DNA of 64,000 nt from Cinclus cinclus (taxonomy: Eukaryota > Chordata > Aves > Passeriformes > Cinclidae). Shown one piece after another: positions 27,725 through 54,262 of the stretch (the first letter of the stretch is position 1; each line of letters starts with the position of its first letter). The stretch lies in NCBI RefSeq assembly GCF_963662255.1, contig NC_085052.1, forward strand, positions 12,359,807-12,423,806. The letters are read 5' to 3'. The notes beneath the pieces were generated by a model that was given only the letters and a program-made list of their open reading frames with translations, made no database searches and had not been told where the DNA came from. A program made the translations under genes and the position numbers.

Positions 27725-29217
27725 TCATTTGAGATCTTTGACTCCATCTATGGAAATGGGTGATGCACAACTGCCACAGGGTGTCTCTTGCTGGCACCCA
27801 GTCTGCATCCAGGTTTTTGGGGTGGAGGAATTGGTTTCTGCTGCCCAAGGCAGGTGTTACCCTGCACTGGAGGGAGGATCTCTGCTCTGCTACCTTGCTA
27901 ATCCCTACAATGGCTGTTAAAAGGGGCAACAGAGAAGGAAATGCACTAAATCCACTCAAGGGAATGAATGTGGCTGGGAACAGCCTGGAAATGAACCTCT
28001 CTGAATCCCTGAAGTGCAATACACTCGCGTCTGGAAAGTTTTGACAGCCCTTGGAGAGGAGAGGATGGCTCTGGTTCCTCAGCAGTGGCCATCCTTGCAC
28101 TGGCAGAGGTTTACTGTCACCTGGAGCATGTACTTTGGGTGTAACTGTAGCAGCATCTTCTGTGTTAATATTAGAGATTACAGGGGGGACAGGGACTGAT
28201 GTCCTGATACTCAGCAAAGGCTGGACCATCTGCTCTGGCCAAGGTAATGGTGCACAGACCACTACAGCACGGGAGTGTTTAAAGACGTGGTGTCTCAGGG
28301 TGCATACATTACTTCACCATGCAATTGTCAGGAAAATCAATGAAAAATCACCCAGTTACTTCACTATGGAATATCACACCCAGCTTTCATTTCACCAGAC
28401 TGCAGTATTGCTAATTAATTCCTTTCCCCCCAGTATCATCTTTAACACACACAAAGGTTTTGGAGGTTACAAAACTGTAAGTGTAACAATGCTTTTGTCT
28501 GTTTAACAAAGAAACTTTCCGAAACTTGAAACATTATTAAATAGCAAAGTAACCACACCTTCCCTGAAAATTAACTGCAAGAATATAATAATCCTCATGT
28601 CTTGGTCCTCCAGGTGGCTGAAACCAGAGGTTCCTTGAAGCTTGCTCATTCTTAGGACACAAATAACATACAAGTACCAGTTACTAACTTTTTCAACAGG
28701 GCAACAAAAAGGACCACAGAGGGGTGAGAAGAGGCCTAAGGACATTGGAGCCAATTCACAAAACCATGACAGAGCCCATTTGAGGTTCATGAGGGACAGA
28801 AACAATTTAAAACTCTTCAAAATACTTTTTAAAAACATGATCTCTCTTGAAAAAATAATAGGGGAGCTTTTAAACTTCCCCATATGCATTTGAGGAGGAA
28901 AAACCCAACAAGGATCAAAAGTACAGATAAAAAATAAACATAATTCTACTTTGCAAGAATTTTCATCGTTCTCAAGGGTGGCTCACCATTCCCAAATTAT
29001 GTTTGGGTCTTTAGTCTCTCTTGCTCTTTGCTCCTTTCTTCCTGTTTCTTCCTCTTCTGCTCCCAGAACGGACGCAAAAGTCTTTGGTCTCAGAACACTG
29101 GATGCAGCAGTGTTGCAAGCACGCACTAACGGTGTTCACACTCGGGGAGGAGGCAGGAAGGAGCGAGGGCTGGTCCTGCTGAGGAGATGGGATGGGTGGA
29201 TTGTGGGGAGTCAGCTC

Positions 29218-29427
29218 CTAGATGGCTCCTTCACTGTGCATACTGTGGTTGGGCTTGCTGTGAGTCACACAGTTCTGTTCATTCAGCAGGTTTGCTGTCT
29301 CGTCTGGCAAACCATCGTGCAGCTCCGTAAGAGTCAGTTCGATTTTAGTGTTTTCACTGTCCGAGGACTGAGGTGTTTTGTCCATCCGGGATGCCATCAG
29401 GGCATTTTGGTACTGCTGTCTTGAGAT
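29218..29427 (-). CDS. CNNM2: CNNM2 terminal coding exon, residues 807-875
   Basis: Final coding exon, from [20 protein letters not shown] to the TAG at 29,218-29,220. It ends with HSMHSEGAI (human HSLHNEGAI). This is the cytoplasmic C-terminal tail, rich in Ser, Thr and Asn and with no fold. The acceptor reads GGAGCAG before ATC; human continues from VK directly to IS, so the CAG is taken as the intron end. Using the GAG three bases earlier would add one glutamine. Confidence 0.96.
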   Translation of the reverse strand: MSRQQYQNALMASRMDKTPQSSDSENTKIELTLTELHDGLPDETANLLNEQNCVTHSKPNHSMHSEGAI

Positions 29428-31628
29428 CTGCTCCAAGAACAGGGAAGAAACAAAAAAAAGTCATCTACATTTCAACATCTCTTGTGGAACACACAGAGAA
29501 GATAAAGTTTCCTCCCCGTCCAGATGACCACACTTCAACCCCTCTTTACCTGTTTCCATAAAACATCCCTGCACTGTGCAAGCCTAGAGCATCCCAGCTC
29601 AGCACCCACAACATGGTGACATTTCCAGGGAGGGTGGAAGAACAGTGCTGTGCAATCACCATGCTGTTCAAAGGCAGGGATTTATTCCTATGCAGAGATT
29701 TTTGAATCAGACCTACATTTCCCTCTAACCATGCACACCTTTAGGACCAGAACCAGAGATCAGTGAAGTCTTTCTCCCAACTTCAGTGAGCTCCTGGTGA
29801 GGCTCTAAGTGTCCCTATAGAGCCAAGCCAGCTCTATAGTACAAGTATAGAGTACAAGCATTCCTGCTCTTGTCTAGGCCAGCAAACAGAGCTACAGCCT
29901 TATACATAAGGACATTTGATTCTAGAAAACACTGGGATGCCCACAGAGATGAGTCCAAATTAGCAACCCATGAAGTTTTCCACTGGTCTCTGCAAGAACT
30001 GTCTGCACTCGGCAGAACTGTGATTTCAGGAGCTGGCCTAGAGCACAGAGTGTCAGTGCCCACGATGCCCCAGGGACAGGGAAGCCTCACACATCTGCAC
30101 GTGGTGGTGGAAGGCAGAACTCCTCTTGGAGTCACAAGCAATCAGCCCTGTGAACTCCTCCAGGCCAACCTGCTCAGCCAGGACAGGCAGCAAGATACAT
30201 GTGCACTGGCAGCCCCATGAACCCACAGCAGTGGGTGATCTTGGCAGGCAGGAAGGTGGAAGAGATGAAATGATTTACAGAAAACCATATATTTCATTAG
30301 CAACACAAGAAGAGGGACTGGAAATGGACAGAGTCAGATGGACCAGGTCACAACTCCAAAAGCAAAATCCAAACATGCATGAGCAGGTCACAACCCTGGT
30401 TTTACAAGGTATTAATTGAATGAATGACCATGTGGCACAGTGAAAACACTAATGTTGAGTACTCTGACCTACACGTAAAGCAGAGTGATGCAGGAGGTGT
30501 GCAAGTCTGACTGCAGAGATACCAGGACAGTTTCATTAACATTCATTAGTCTTAGTATGAACACAGTGAGATTTGGAAGGACTCCATATAAACCAGTACA
30601 GGGTGAGCAGCTGTTCTATAAATCAGATTAGCCATTGAAATCTGTAGTGAGAATCACTTGTTCACTGATAAATATCTACTGATATAATCTTTGAAGGACT
30701 GAGCCATTGACCAGTACGCTCGCATCTCATAGTTTTGACAGCAAGACTTCATTCTCCTTTTAAAATTTGGATACAGAATACTCAGTTAAGCATTCCAGTA
30801 TGTCTACCTTATTTCCACATTCTAAACATTGAATTAACTAACAGAAGCTAAGTTCACAAATCACTTGAGTTGCATACAAACTGTGAACATGCACTTAATT
30901 TAAGAAAAGCATCAATGTCAACTTCTGGCCATGGGACATCAGCTTCCCTGGACTGCCAGCTGGGCAGGAATTGCTGCCAGCATCAGCTGTTCCTCAGCTC
31001 AGCTAGATTTCCTCTCCCACAGGACTCGCACACATTTCAGCGTGGGATGCACCATGCTGGGGGACAGAGCTGTATTTCATGCAGCAACTCACTGGTAGTA
31101 TGAGACATGAGCCTAATACATGTGAAGTTAAGATAAAGAGAAATGTCCAAGACTTCTCCAAGCAGAAGAAGGATGGCAAGTCGGAAAGTAAGATCAAGAA
31201 CCCCAAACTGAAACCAAAGTCAGAAGTGAATAAAAACTGCAACCAACAGTAAATGTCTCATCCCTTAGAAAAGGGACAGGGTCTGATAATAAAAGGTCTC
31301 CATTTCAGATGGATCCAAAAGCTTCACAAGGATTGGTTTGACTAAAAGCAGAGAGGTTATTTTCTATAATATTTCCTCAAAGGACCTGAAATCCAGAAAA
31401 TTATGTGACCAACCTACTTACAAGTCCAAATGAGAAGAACAGTGAAGACAAAACAGTGGACAGCAGATATTGGAAAAAAAAAAAAGTGGTTTAAAGTAAC
31501 TTTTAAACAGCTGCTTTCATAATGCCATTTACTCACAGAGGAATTTAGAGGGAATTCCCTTCCCCAGGCTCTCCATCCTACCAGCCAAACACGACTTTCC
31601 AGCAGGGTCTTTCTAGCTTTTTTCCTAC
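29428..31628 (-). other. CNNM2: CNNM2 intron 7
   Basis: 2.2 kb GT-AG intron (donor GTAGGAA, acceptor GGAGCAG). I see no repeat element, RNA gene or coding sequence in it. Confidence 0.85.
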
Positions 31629-31813
31629 CTTGACAAACTGAATGTCTGTGAGGGCTTTCACTGAGTAGTCTGGAACATACACTTGGAGGAAGGACGCGTT
31701 CAGCTGGTTGTTGCTGCTCCCTAACGTCGGGGTCACTGCGTCAATGCGATCGCTCCGATTTAAAGAGTCTGAGTGATTCAAGCCACAGGGCCGAGGTGGA
31801 GATTTGTTTTCGG
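31629..31813 (-). CDS. CNNM2: CNNM2 coding exon 7, residues 745-806
   Basis: 185-base exon completing a split codon (A) and encoding [20 protein letters not shown], then [20 protein letters not shown] and the segment to DIQFVK. It belongs to the tail after the CNBH domain. It differs from human mainly near its end ([18 protein letters not shown] against human LLQVYIPDYSVRALSDLQ). The acceptor is TTTCTTAG, the donor GTAGGAA. It accepts either exon 5 or exon 6 upstream, since both end in the same phase with G. Confidence 0.96.
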
Positions 31814-35488
<3,675 letters not shown>

Positions 35489-36360
35489 TCACGACCAGAA
35501 AGGTGGCAGCTATCCACATTCGACAGGGGAAGGAGCCAGCTGACAAACTGATAAACTAAAACCAGAAGTGCAAATCAACTGTGAAAAAGCAAAGGGTTAA
35601 AACAAAAGCAAAACCAAAAAACACAATCAAATTTAGGAATAAAACAAAAAACAAGACCAAGGAATTGGAGTGAAGTAAATAATTTTCACTTGCTATTTTA
35701 AATGATCATCCAGCACCAAACAGTCCATCAAGGTACACTCATTTTTTAAAACAGTTCAAAAGGAGCAGAGGTGCCCACTCCAGCCCAGAAGGTAAGAATT
35801 AAAACAAGCCAGAAAACATTCAGGGGTGCTCTTCCTTAAGGGAGTCAAATCACAGAAATAAAACCAAAAGATACTTCAAGTTTCCAGTGAAATATCAAGC
35901 AAGGCTGTGATTCTCCAAGCTCATCCTTATTGGGATGGGTATTGTACTGCTCACCATTATTGCAAATCCTTCCCTAGCCATAGTTAAAAAAAGAAAAGCT
36001 TCACTCTTTCCTTTTTTTTTTTTTTAATTTATTTTCTTTGGTTTTGTTTGTGGGGTTATTTTGGCTTTTTGTGGTTTGGTTTTAGTGTTTTATTCTCCTG
36101 TTAGCGACTTCATCTTCCAGGTAGGGGGAGCAAGCATGTGTAGTTTATTTAGGACACAAGAGAAGTTTTATTTCATTCTACAATAACTTATACTTTCCCT
36201 GAGCTTTCCTGTCTACACAGAGCAACAGGAACTTATTTTTATGCAGAAATCCCATGATGCCACAAGACATTATAAAATAAATTCCCTGAACCTGGAGGCA
36301 AAACCAACAAAATGAGAGATTTGCTACAGGTAGGGGAAAAAAACCAAACGCCCCCCCACT

Positions 36361-36378
36361 CCCCCCCCCCCCCCCCCC
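36361..36378 (-). repeat. 18-base homopolymer: C on +, G in the CNNM2 transcript
   Basis: Eighteen consecutive C on the + strand, preceded at 36,351-36,357 by seven more. On the CNNM2 sense strand these are G runs with potential to form a G-quadruplex. Length in an assembly may be unreliable. Confidence 0.85.
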
Positions 36379-36569
36379 AAAAAAAGCCACCAAAGCCAGC
36401 CAATTTAAGGTAAATTCAAGATTGGCCAAGATTGCTTTACAATAGTGCATATTCTTAAGTGTGACATGGTGAAATTAAAGATGGATTTCAGGGCCCACAA
36501 AGAGGAGATCATTTGACCTGATAGGACTAGGGACAACTGGCATGGTTGTGGGGAAGGTTAGGAACATTA

Positions 36570-36616
36570 AACAAAACAAAACAACACAACAAAACAAAAC
36601 AAAAAAAAAAAAAAAA
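36570..36616 (+). repeat. A-rich (ACAAA)n tract ending in poly(A)
   Basis: Tandem AAAAC-type units followed by 16 A. Simple sequence in CNNM2 intron 5. Confidence 0.8.
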
Positions 36617-37727
36617 CACCCAAAACCCAACAACACATGAAAACATTCAAATTGAACAATGCTGGCAAAACAGGAATGCCACAGGTGATTTCCAAATGTA
36701 AGCCTGGTAGAAGTGACCATGCCTGATCACCCTGGCTCCATGCCTGGCCCATATTGCCAAAGCTGAGGCTATGATGCAGTTGTACACGTCACAATTCCTC
36801 ATGAACATGCTGTTATTACTGAGATAAAATCCAACCAGTGCTCTGCATGCTTTAAAATCTCTCAAATCTCAAAAAGTATAAGCTACTGACCAAATTAAAA
36901 TGCACATAATCAAGGAATTAGTCTTGTCTGTAGAAGTGAGCTCACAGAGGTCTAGAGAATGCTGCTGATTGTAGAGTCTTAAAAGGTTACACTCATAACT
37001 CACAATACCATTTCCATTCCACCATTATTTGATATTGTACATACAGGTACACACATATAAGGGAAGCACTCTTGAGTGTACAATTAACACAATCTGCCTC
37101 TCAAGTGGAATGTAAACCCTGATGTGACAGGACACAATTTCAGTATGAGAAACATCTCTCCCTGGAGCTGAACAAGTGGCTTTGTGTCAGCAGAAGGCCA
37201 ACACCAGCTCCAGTGCCCCAGCTCACCCAGCAGGGCTGTACATTTCTAGCTGAGGTCAAGACATAAGTGGTAACACTTCTGGCAATAAAATACATCACCA
37301 AATGCTGAAATGTAGTACTGAAGCCAGCTAATAATTGGTGGATTATATGGGAATTCCCCAGCCTGCCAGTGCCAGTGAAGTGGTGCCTTGTGTGGCTACC
37401 ACTTGTGCGCTGGTAGGTGTCTCACACTTTACCCTCAGACACCACCTCCTCCCCCTCACTGACTTTTCAGGTACATTTTCACACCAGCTGACAGGAGCAA
37501 TTGCTTTTCTGGCACTGCTCCATCCTTTCTCTCAAGACAGCTTGAGGCACCGACTGGTAAAGAGAACCATCCCCAGCCGAACCGGGCGGTTGCTCCTCGC
37601 ACCACTAGATGTCTCTCTGCCACTAATTATTTATTCCTGTTAATTCACTCCCTGCTACCCTGCCACGAACAAAACTACAAAGCTTTCCACCAGTACCAAC
37701 CACATCCCTTGCTAAAGTCAACACTCA

Positions 37728-49367
<11,640 letters not shown>

Positions 49368-51006
49368 TTATGAAAAAGGGGGTAAAGTTTAACAGATGCT
49401 TAAAATCATAATCTGATTTCTGTCTGAGATACACATTCCTGCACCACATAAATGCACCTTGTGCCCTAAAAAAGAGCTAAAGAGATCAGTGGTGTTGTTC
49501 TCATGTCTTTTCACACAAAACTGTCGCCCTGGCACTGAATTCACCATATTATCTTGCTGTTCTGCTTCTTGTCTCATGCACTGGCAGAGGAAGGCCAGGC
49601 TGGAGCCCTCCTTTACAGTGACATCCCATGGATGTTTTCCTCAAGCCTGGAAAAAAACAGCAACAGTAACCTAACCACAGAAGCACAGGGACAGGACAGA
49701 GCTAGGGAGAAGTCAGCCCCATCCATCAGCTCCTCTTTTTCCCCTCTCCTCCTCAAAAATAATTTATTTATATATTCTCCATATGGGGTAATGACACCTT
49801 ATTTAGGAATTAATTAACTGAAATATTCAAAGCAATTGTCTGATCAACAAAGAGAAAAGCAAAGAAGAGATTAAGCAGTAGTTCTAAACATTCCTGATCT
49901 GTGCATCATGCACAGTGAATTCCTGAAGTCCTTTCTGTGACAGGAATGATGATAGTAAGAATATCATCATCATGACCCTTCAAACTGGCCTCTATACCTT
50001 TGGTTGCCAGTTTCTCCAGCTGCCATTGAAAACCACTCCTTTGTAAAGCTGCATAAATAACAGCATTCATTCAAAGGGTCCACCAAAAGTAAGTGGCATT
50101 TTGCAGTACAAATACACAGATATCATTATGCTTTCTGAACTACCAGGAGGGTAAGAAACAGTGTCACTCTTCCTTCTGATCTCAAAAAATATCCCCAGCT
50201 GTGGAAGACAACCAAAATAGTTCAACTTTGCTTAGACCCCTTTATATGCAATAATGTCTGCCTGTTTTAAGATTCAGATTATTAGACTAACAAGCATGTA
50301 AACTATTCCAACCCAGACTTAGTCATGCTTAAAGAATGAAAATATCCCGAACAAATTAGACAAGGGAGGAAAACTTATCAACTACTGATATAAACACTGC
50401 ATCAGGTCAAGTCAATTCACTTTGGTAAGTTTTTCACATCTGCTTTCCCAGGGACCCAACATAAGCAGTTAAAAACAAATTCTTGGTGAATGCTGTCTGT
50501 CGAAAGTTAAATTCTTTTGCTATTCCCAGCTTGTGATCATTTAAAAGGAATTTTCCAAAGCAGGGTCTAATATTAGACTCAAAATGAAGTTTCCATTCCA
50601 CTTAGGCGATATTCTCACCAAAGTAACTACTGCATAATCTGATTGTCTTGGAGCTACTCGTTTAGATGCAGATGGACATACTTTAAATACCAACTACACA
50701 GCACTGCTGAGTCTTATCTTGAGGAGACCTTATTCTACAGCGAATTAATAGAAAGATGATTTGTGATTTTTAAAGTACCAACATTCATATTATACAGAAA
50801 GTCTTTCACTGTGCCAGGTTTTATGGGTTTTCTGTCTCTGCATTCCTTGCAAAACTTCCAGCTCTTTCTACTGCTCAATGAACAGCATTAAAGTGATTTC
50901 ATAAAAACATGAAATATTGAAGCACTATTATTACTGCAATTCCCCTGTAATATATTACTCCAATCATATCCTTTCAACAATAACAATGTTAAATAAGAAC
51001 TGCAGC

Positions 51007-51022
51007 AAAAAAAAAAAAAAAA
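51007..51022 (+). repeat. poly(A) run, 16 bases
   Basis: Sixteen A in AT-rich intron sequence. It could be an old retroposon tail, but nothing recognisable precedes it. Confidence 0.8.
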
Positions 51023-53046
51023 TTCCACAGACAAAACAAATATTTATTTTCCAGTGCCTGCTCAGGTATTAGTATATTTGCTTTCAAGTAAAAAGACACT
51101 GCTCCTTCAAAAACTGTTTCTATCACACACCACAGCAGCTCATTAGTACATGCTTATTCAGGTGCTAATTCATCAGGGTATCTGTTCTCATATATTAGTA
51201 AATGGCAAGACCTGTTCAAGTGGGTTAAATTAAAAAAAAACAAAACAAACCAGCCAAACAAAAATGCCAAAAGGCAATGCTATCAACTCATGTTTCAGCT
51301 TTGAAAAAAATCATCAAATTCTAGCCTTTTCCTTCACTTCTGCACTGCCTATGAAAATACTGAACTAAGTGGTGAAATTTGAAATTTTGAAATGAAGTCT
51401 TTCTAACAATGGAGTCCTGAACACATCTACAAGCAACATCAGAGATTTATGAAAATGGGACTGCGGAAGGACCTGAGGAATACAATGGGAAGCTGTGCAC
51501 AAGTTTCATCCACAACAAAAGCTGCAAGCCCTTCCCATCAGAGTGGTCCCCACCAAGATTTCAGCATCACTAAAACATGTTGTGTTTTCCCCATTCAAGC
51601 AGCTTCAAGACTCTGACCCAACCAACAGCACCTAATGTGAGATGAGTGACCAAAATCTGTACCAGCATCTGCCCTCTTAAGCAAAGTGAGCTGGTAAGAC
51701 AGGAGTTATGGAGAGGTATCAGGCACTTTGCACTTTCCACAACGAAAAAGAAGGCTAAAGACACTTTTTTCTGTCCCTGCTATGATCTCTGATTTTAAAG
51801 GTTTTTTAATTATCATCCAAAGCATCAAGACCATTGAAACTTGTCATCATGACTGGATTTGGGTGGGTATCATCGATACTCAGTTCTATGCTCATTATTA
51901 AATAAACTACATGTTACAGAGAATTTATCTGCTAAGAACAGATAAATTACCCACACACAGGGTGACACTATCCTTTCTTCCCTCCTGACTGTCAAGTTTT
52001 CCTGCTCCAGACTTTCAACCCAACACTTTGCTGGGGTCAGATGAATTTAAGCCAATCTAATAAGCTGTCCCTAAAAGGCTGCCTTTTGCTCTCAAGTTTT
52101 CTCCTTCCTTTCTATTGGCTGCAACACTTATGAAATTATTTGATAACACAGAACAGATCTGAAAATCACATTTCTTGTGTCTTTGCAAGTTCATTTTGAC
52201 CCAGATCCAATAATTTTCAAGCAATCACCAGACAGTGGAACACACATCAGAGGTGGTGATGGAGATGTTATGAAGATGCATTCCCAGACTGGCTGCCCTC
52301 TCACCACAGAAGACTGCAAAATACCCTGCACGTATGGAAGTAATCAAGACATAAAAGGCTAAAAGAAAAGCTAGGAGTGCAAAGACCTCTTTATACATAG
52401 TAAAAGAGCACAACACAGCATGTGCTCAACTGTTAAAGTGGCCTGTAAGTAAAATAATGACTCCTCTGAGTGTTTGAAACTGAAATTGGCTACAGTTTTA
52501 TTCAAAGACTTTATCAGGCCACTGGCAATTGTCGTACTATTTTATTCAATTGAAAATGAGTGGTTTCAGCTTGTATTTTCCATTGCTAAAGACATACAGT
52601 ACAGATCTGGTAGGGAACTGAACAAAGAAAATATCCAGCAGATAAGAAAATCTGGACTGCGTATAAAATTCTTAGGGCTTTGAGAGCAGAACACAAATTA
52701 AACAGAGTATGGGGAGTTCTGTACTCTAACCACACTTCATAGATGACATTAATGCTTCTTTAATCCCTTGTTTTAAGAGTTGATACAATGAGATTTAACA
52801 AGTGGAAGCTCTGCAAAACTGCCAGGTCTGACAATAAAGGCAGAAACGTGATGTGTGACCCACAGCTCTTACTGTGAGCACGAGCAGGCAGCATTTGCTT
52901 TCTGCCTCAGCTTCCCCCTGTGCAGTGACAGACAGTGACACCACCAAGGGCTGTGTGGAGCTGATACCTGTACACAGCCCAAGGCACCAGCTGACACAAA
53001 TGTTAATATCTCAGTTACATTCACAGGCAACTAAAGCACCAAACAG

Positions 53047-53100
53047 TAAAACATACATCCAGTAAACATCAGTAAAATCCATGGTAAACATACATCCAGT
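53047..53100 (+). repeat. short direct repeat pair
   Basis: A 15-base sequence AAACATACATCCAGT occurs twice, with the copies ending at 53,063 and 53,100. A local duplication with no known role. Confidence 0.6.
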
Positions 53101-53964
53101 CTCATCCCATTGCTCAAAACCCTGCCAGCCAGCTTAGATTTTGCTCTGTAGAACTACTGATTAATTTATTACGCTAATTAAGAAACATGAAGATGCTTAG
53201 TTAAATCCACATGAGTTAGTGAACTAGAATGAGCTCCTGGGAGTCCATGTGATTTACTGACCACATAAAACAGACTGGAACAAAGAAATGCCTGAAATAC
53301 TCATTCTCTTACTGTACCATGACAATTTCTTGAAAAATATATTGTAGGGGGAAATTCTCCCATTGATCCTGAGGCATTTATACATCTAGAGCAAGGACTT
53401 CAAGAATATTGTCATGCAGTTCAAACCAGATATGAAAACATCTCTTCCAGGTCTGCTCTGGTCACAGGATCTTGACTCCATGAAGAGTTTTGCCATTTGG
53501 ATGGAGCTCTACCCACCCCACTCTGACATGTCACTTCCCCACTGACAGAAGAAATGGGATGACAGACACATTATGGAGTTCAATAATTGCAAATTCAAAG
53601 TCATAAACCTGGTACAAAATAACCCCATGTGCTGGCACTGGCTGGGTGAACACACTACAGGAGTCAGCAGCGTGCCCCTGCAGCAATGAAAAGGAACTGT
53701 GCGCTGGCATCAGCACACGTGCAGCTGGCAGGTCAAGGGAATGGATTATTCCTCTCTATGTGACATCTGTGAAACCACACCTGCAGCACCAGCACTCCGT
53801 TTAGGGTTCTCCAGCACAAGAAAGACATCAAGAAACTCAAACTGTTTCCGTGGATGGATCCTAAGGTGGGCTGGAGCCTGTGATGTGCAGAAAAAGCAGA
53901 AGGCACTGCACTGACTGAGTCTCACAAAGAAAAGGCTAAAAGGACTTAGAAGTCTTTCTGTACC

Positions 53965-54262
53965 TCATAGGAGGCTATGGAGAACACAAAACTAGAGTCC
54001 TTTAAGCTAGATACTGATGGGACAAGAGACAAAAACCACAAATTTCAAACATGGAGACTCTCTTTAAATAATGAAAACTTGCGCCTCACGAGGGTGGTCA
54101 AACACTGGAACAGGAGCCCAGAGGGGCAGTGAAATCTCCAACTTTGGAGGTATTCAAAACTCAGTGACCTGAGCTAACTTCAAAGGTGGCCTGCTCCAAA
54201 GAGGAGGTTGGACCAGATGACCTCCAAAAGTCCCTTCCTAAATTAGCCAGTGATTTTATGAG
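53965..54262 (+). mobile_element. CR1 LINE 3' end remnant
   Basis: Sequence matches the familiar 3' end of avian CR1 retroposons: GGGACAAGAG, then GAGGGTGGTCAAACACTGG and AACAGG, CTTTGGAGGTATTCAAAA, GTTGGACCAGATGACCTCC, and a terminal GATTTTATGA in place of the usual ATTCTATGA-type repeat. It is truncated at the 5' end, as most CR1 copies are, has no open frame, and is clearly diverged, so it is old and inactive. The left boundary is approximate; similarity is strongest from about 54,015. It lies antisense to CNNM2 in intron 1. Confidence 0.85.

Larger units (their letters stand above)
21490..29217 (-). other. CNNM2: CNNM2 3' UTR (long, inferred)
   Basis: Sequence after the CNNM2 stop, read leftward. 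No splice structure or second gene is visible down to an AATAAA at 21,515-21,520 on the - strand. Several stretches look like 3' UTR: U-rich on the - strand, non-repetitive and with retained CpGs (for example 21,870-22,210). Low-complexity T tracts, a CAGCC repeat and a CpG-dense patch lie within it. A nearer signal at 27,719-27,724 could end a shorter form. Length (up to 7.7 kb) is an inference. Confidence 0.5.
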
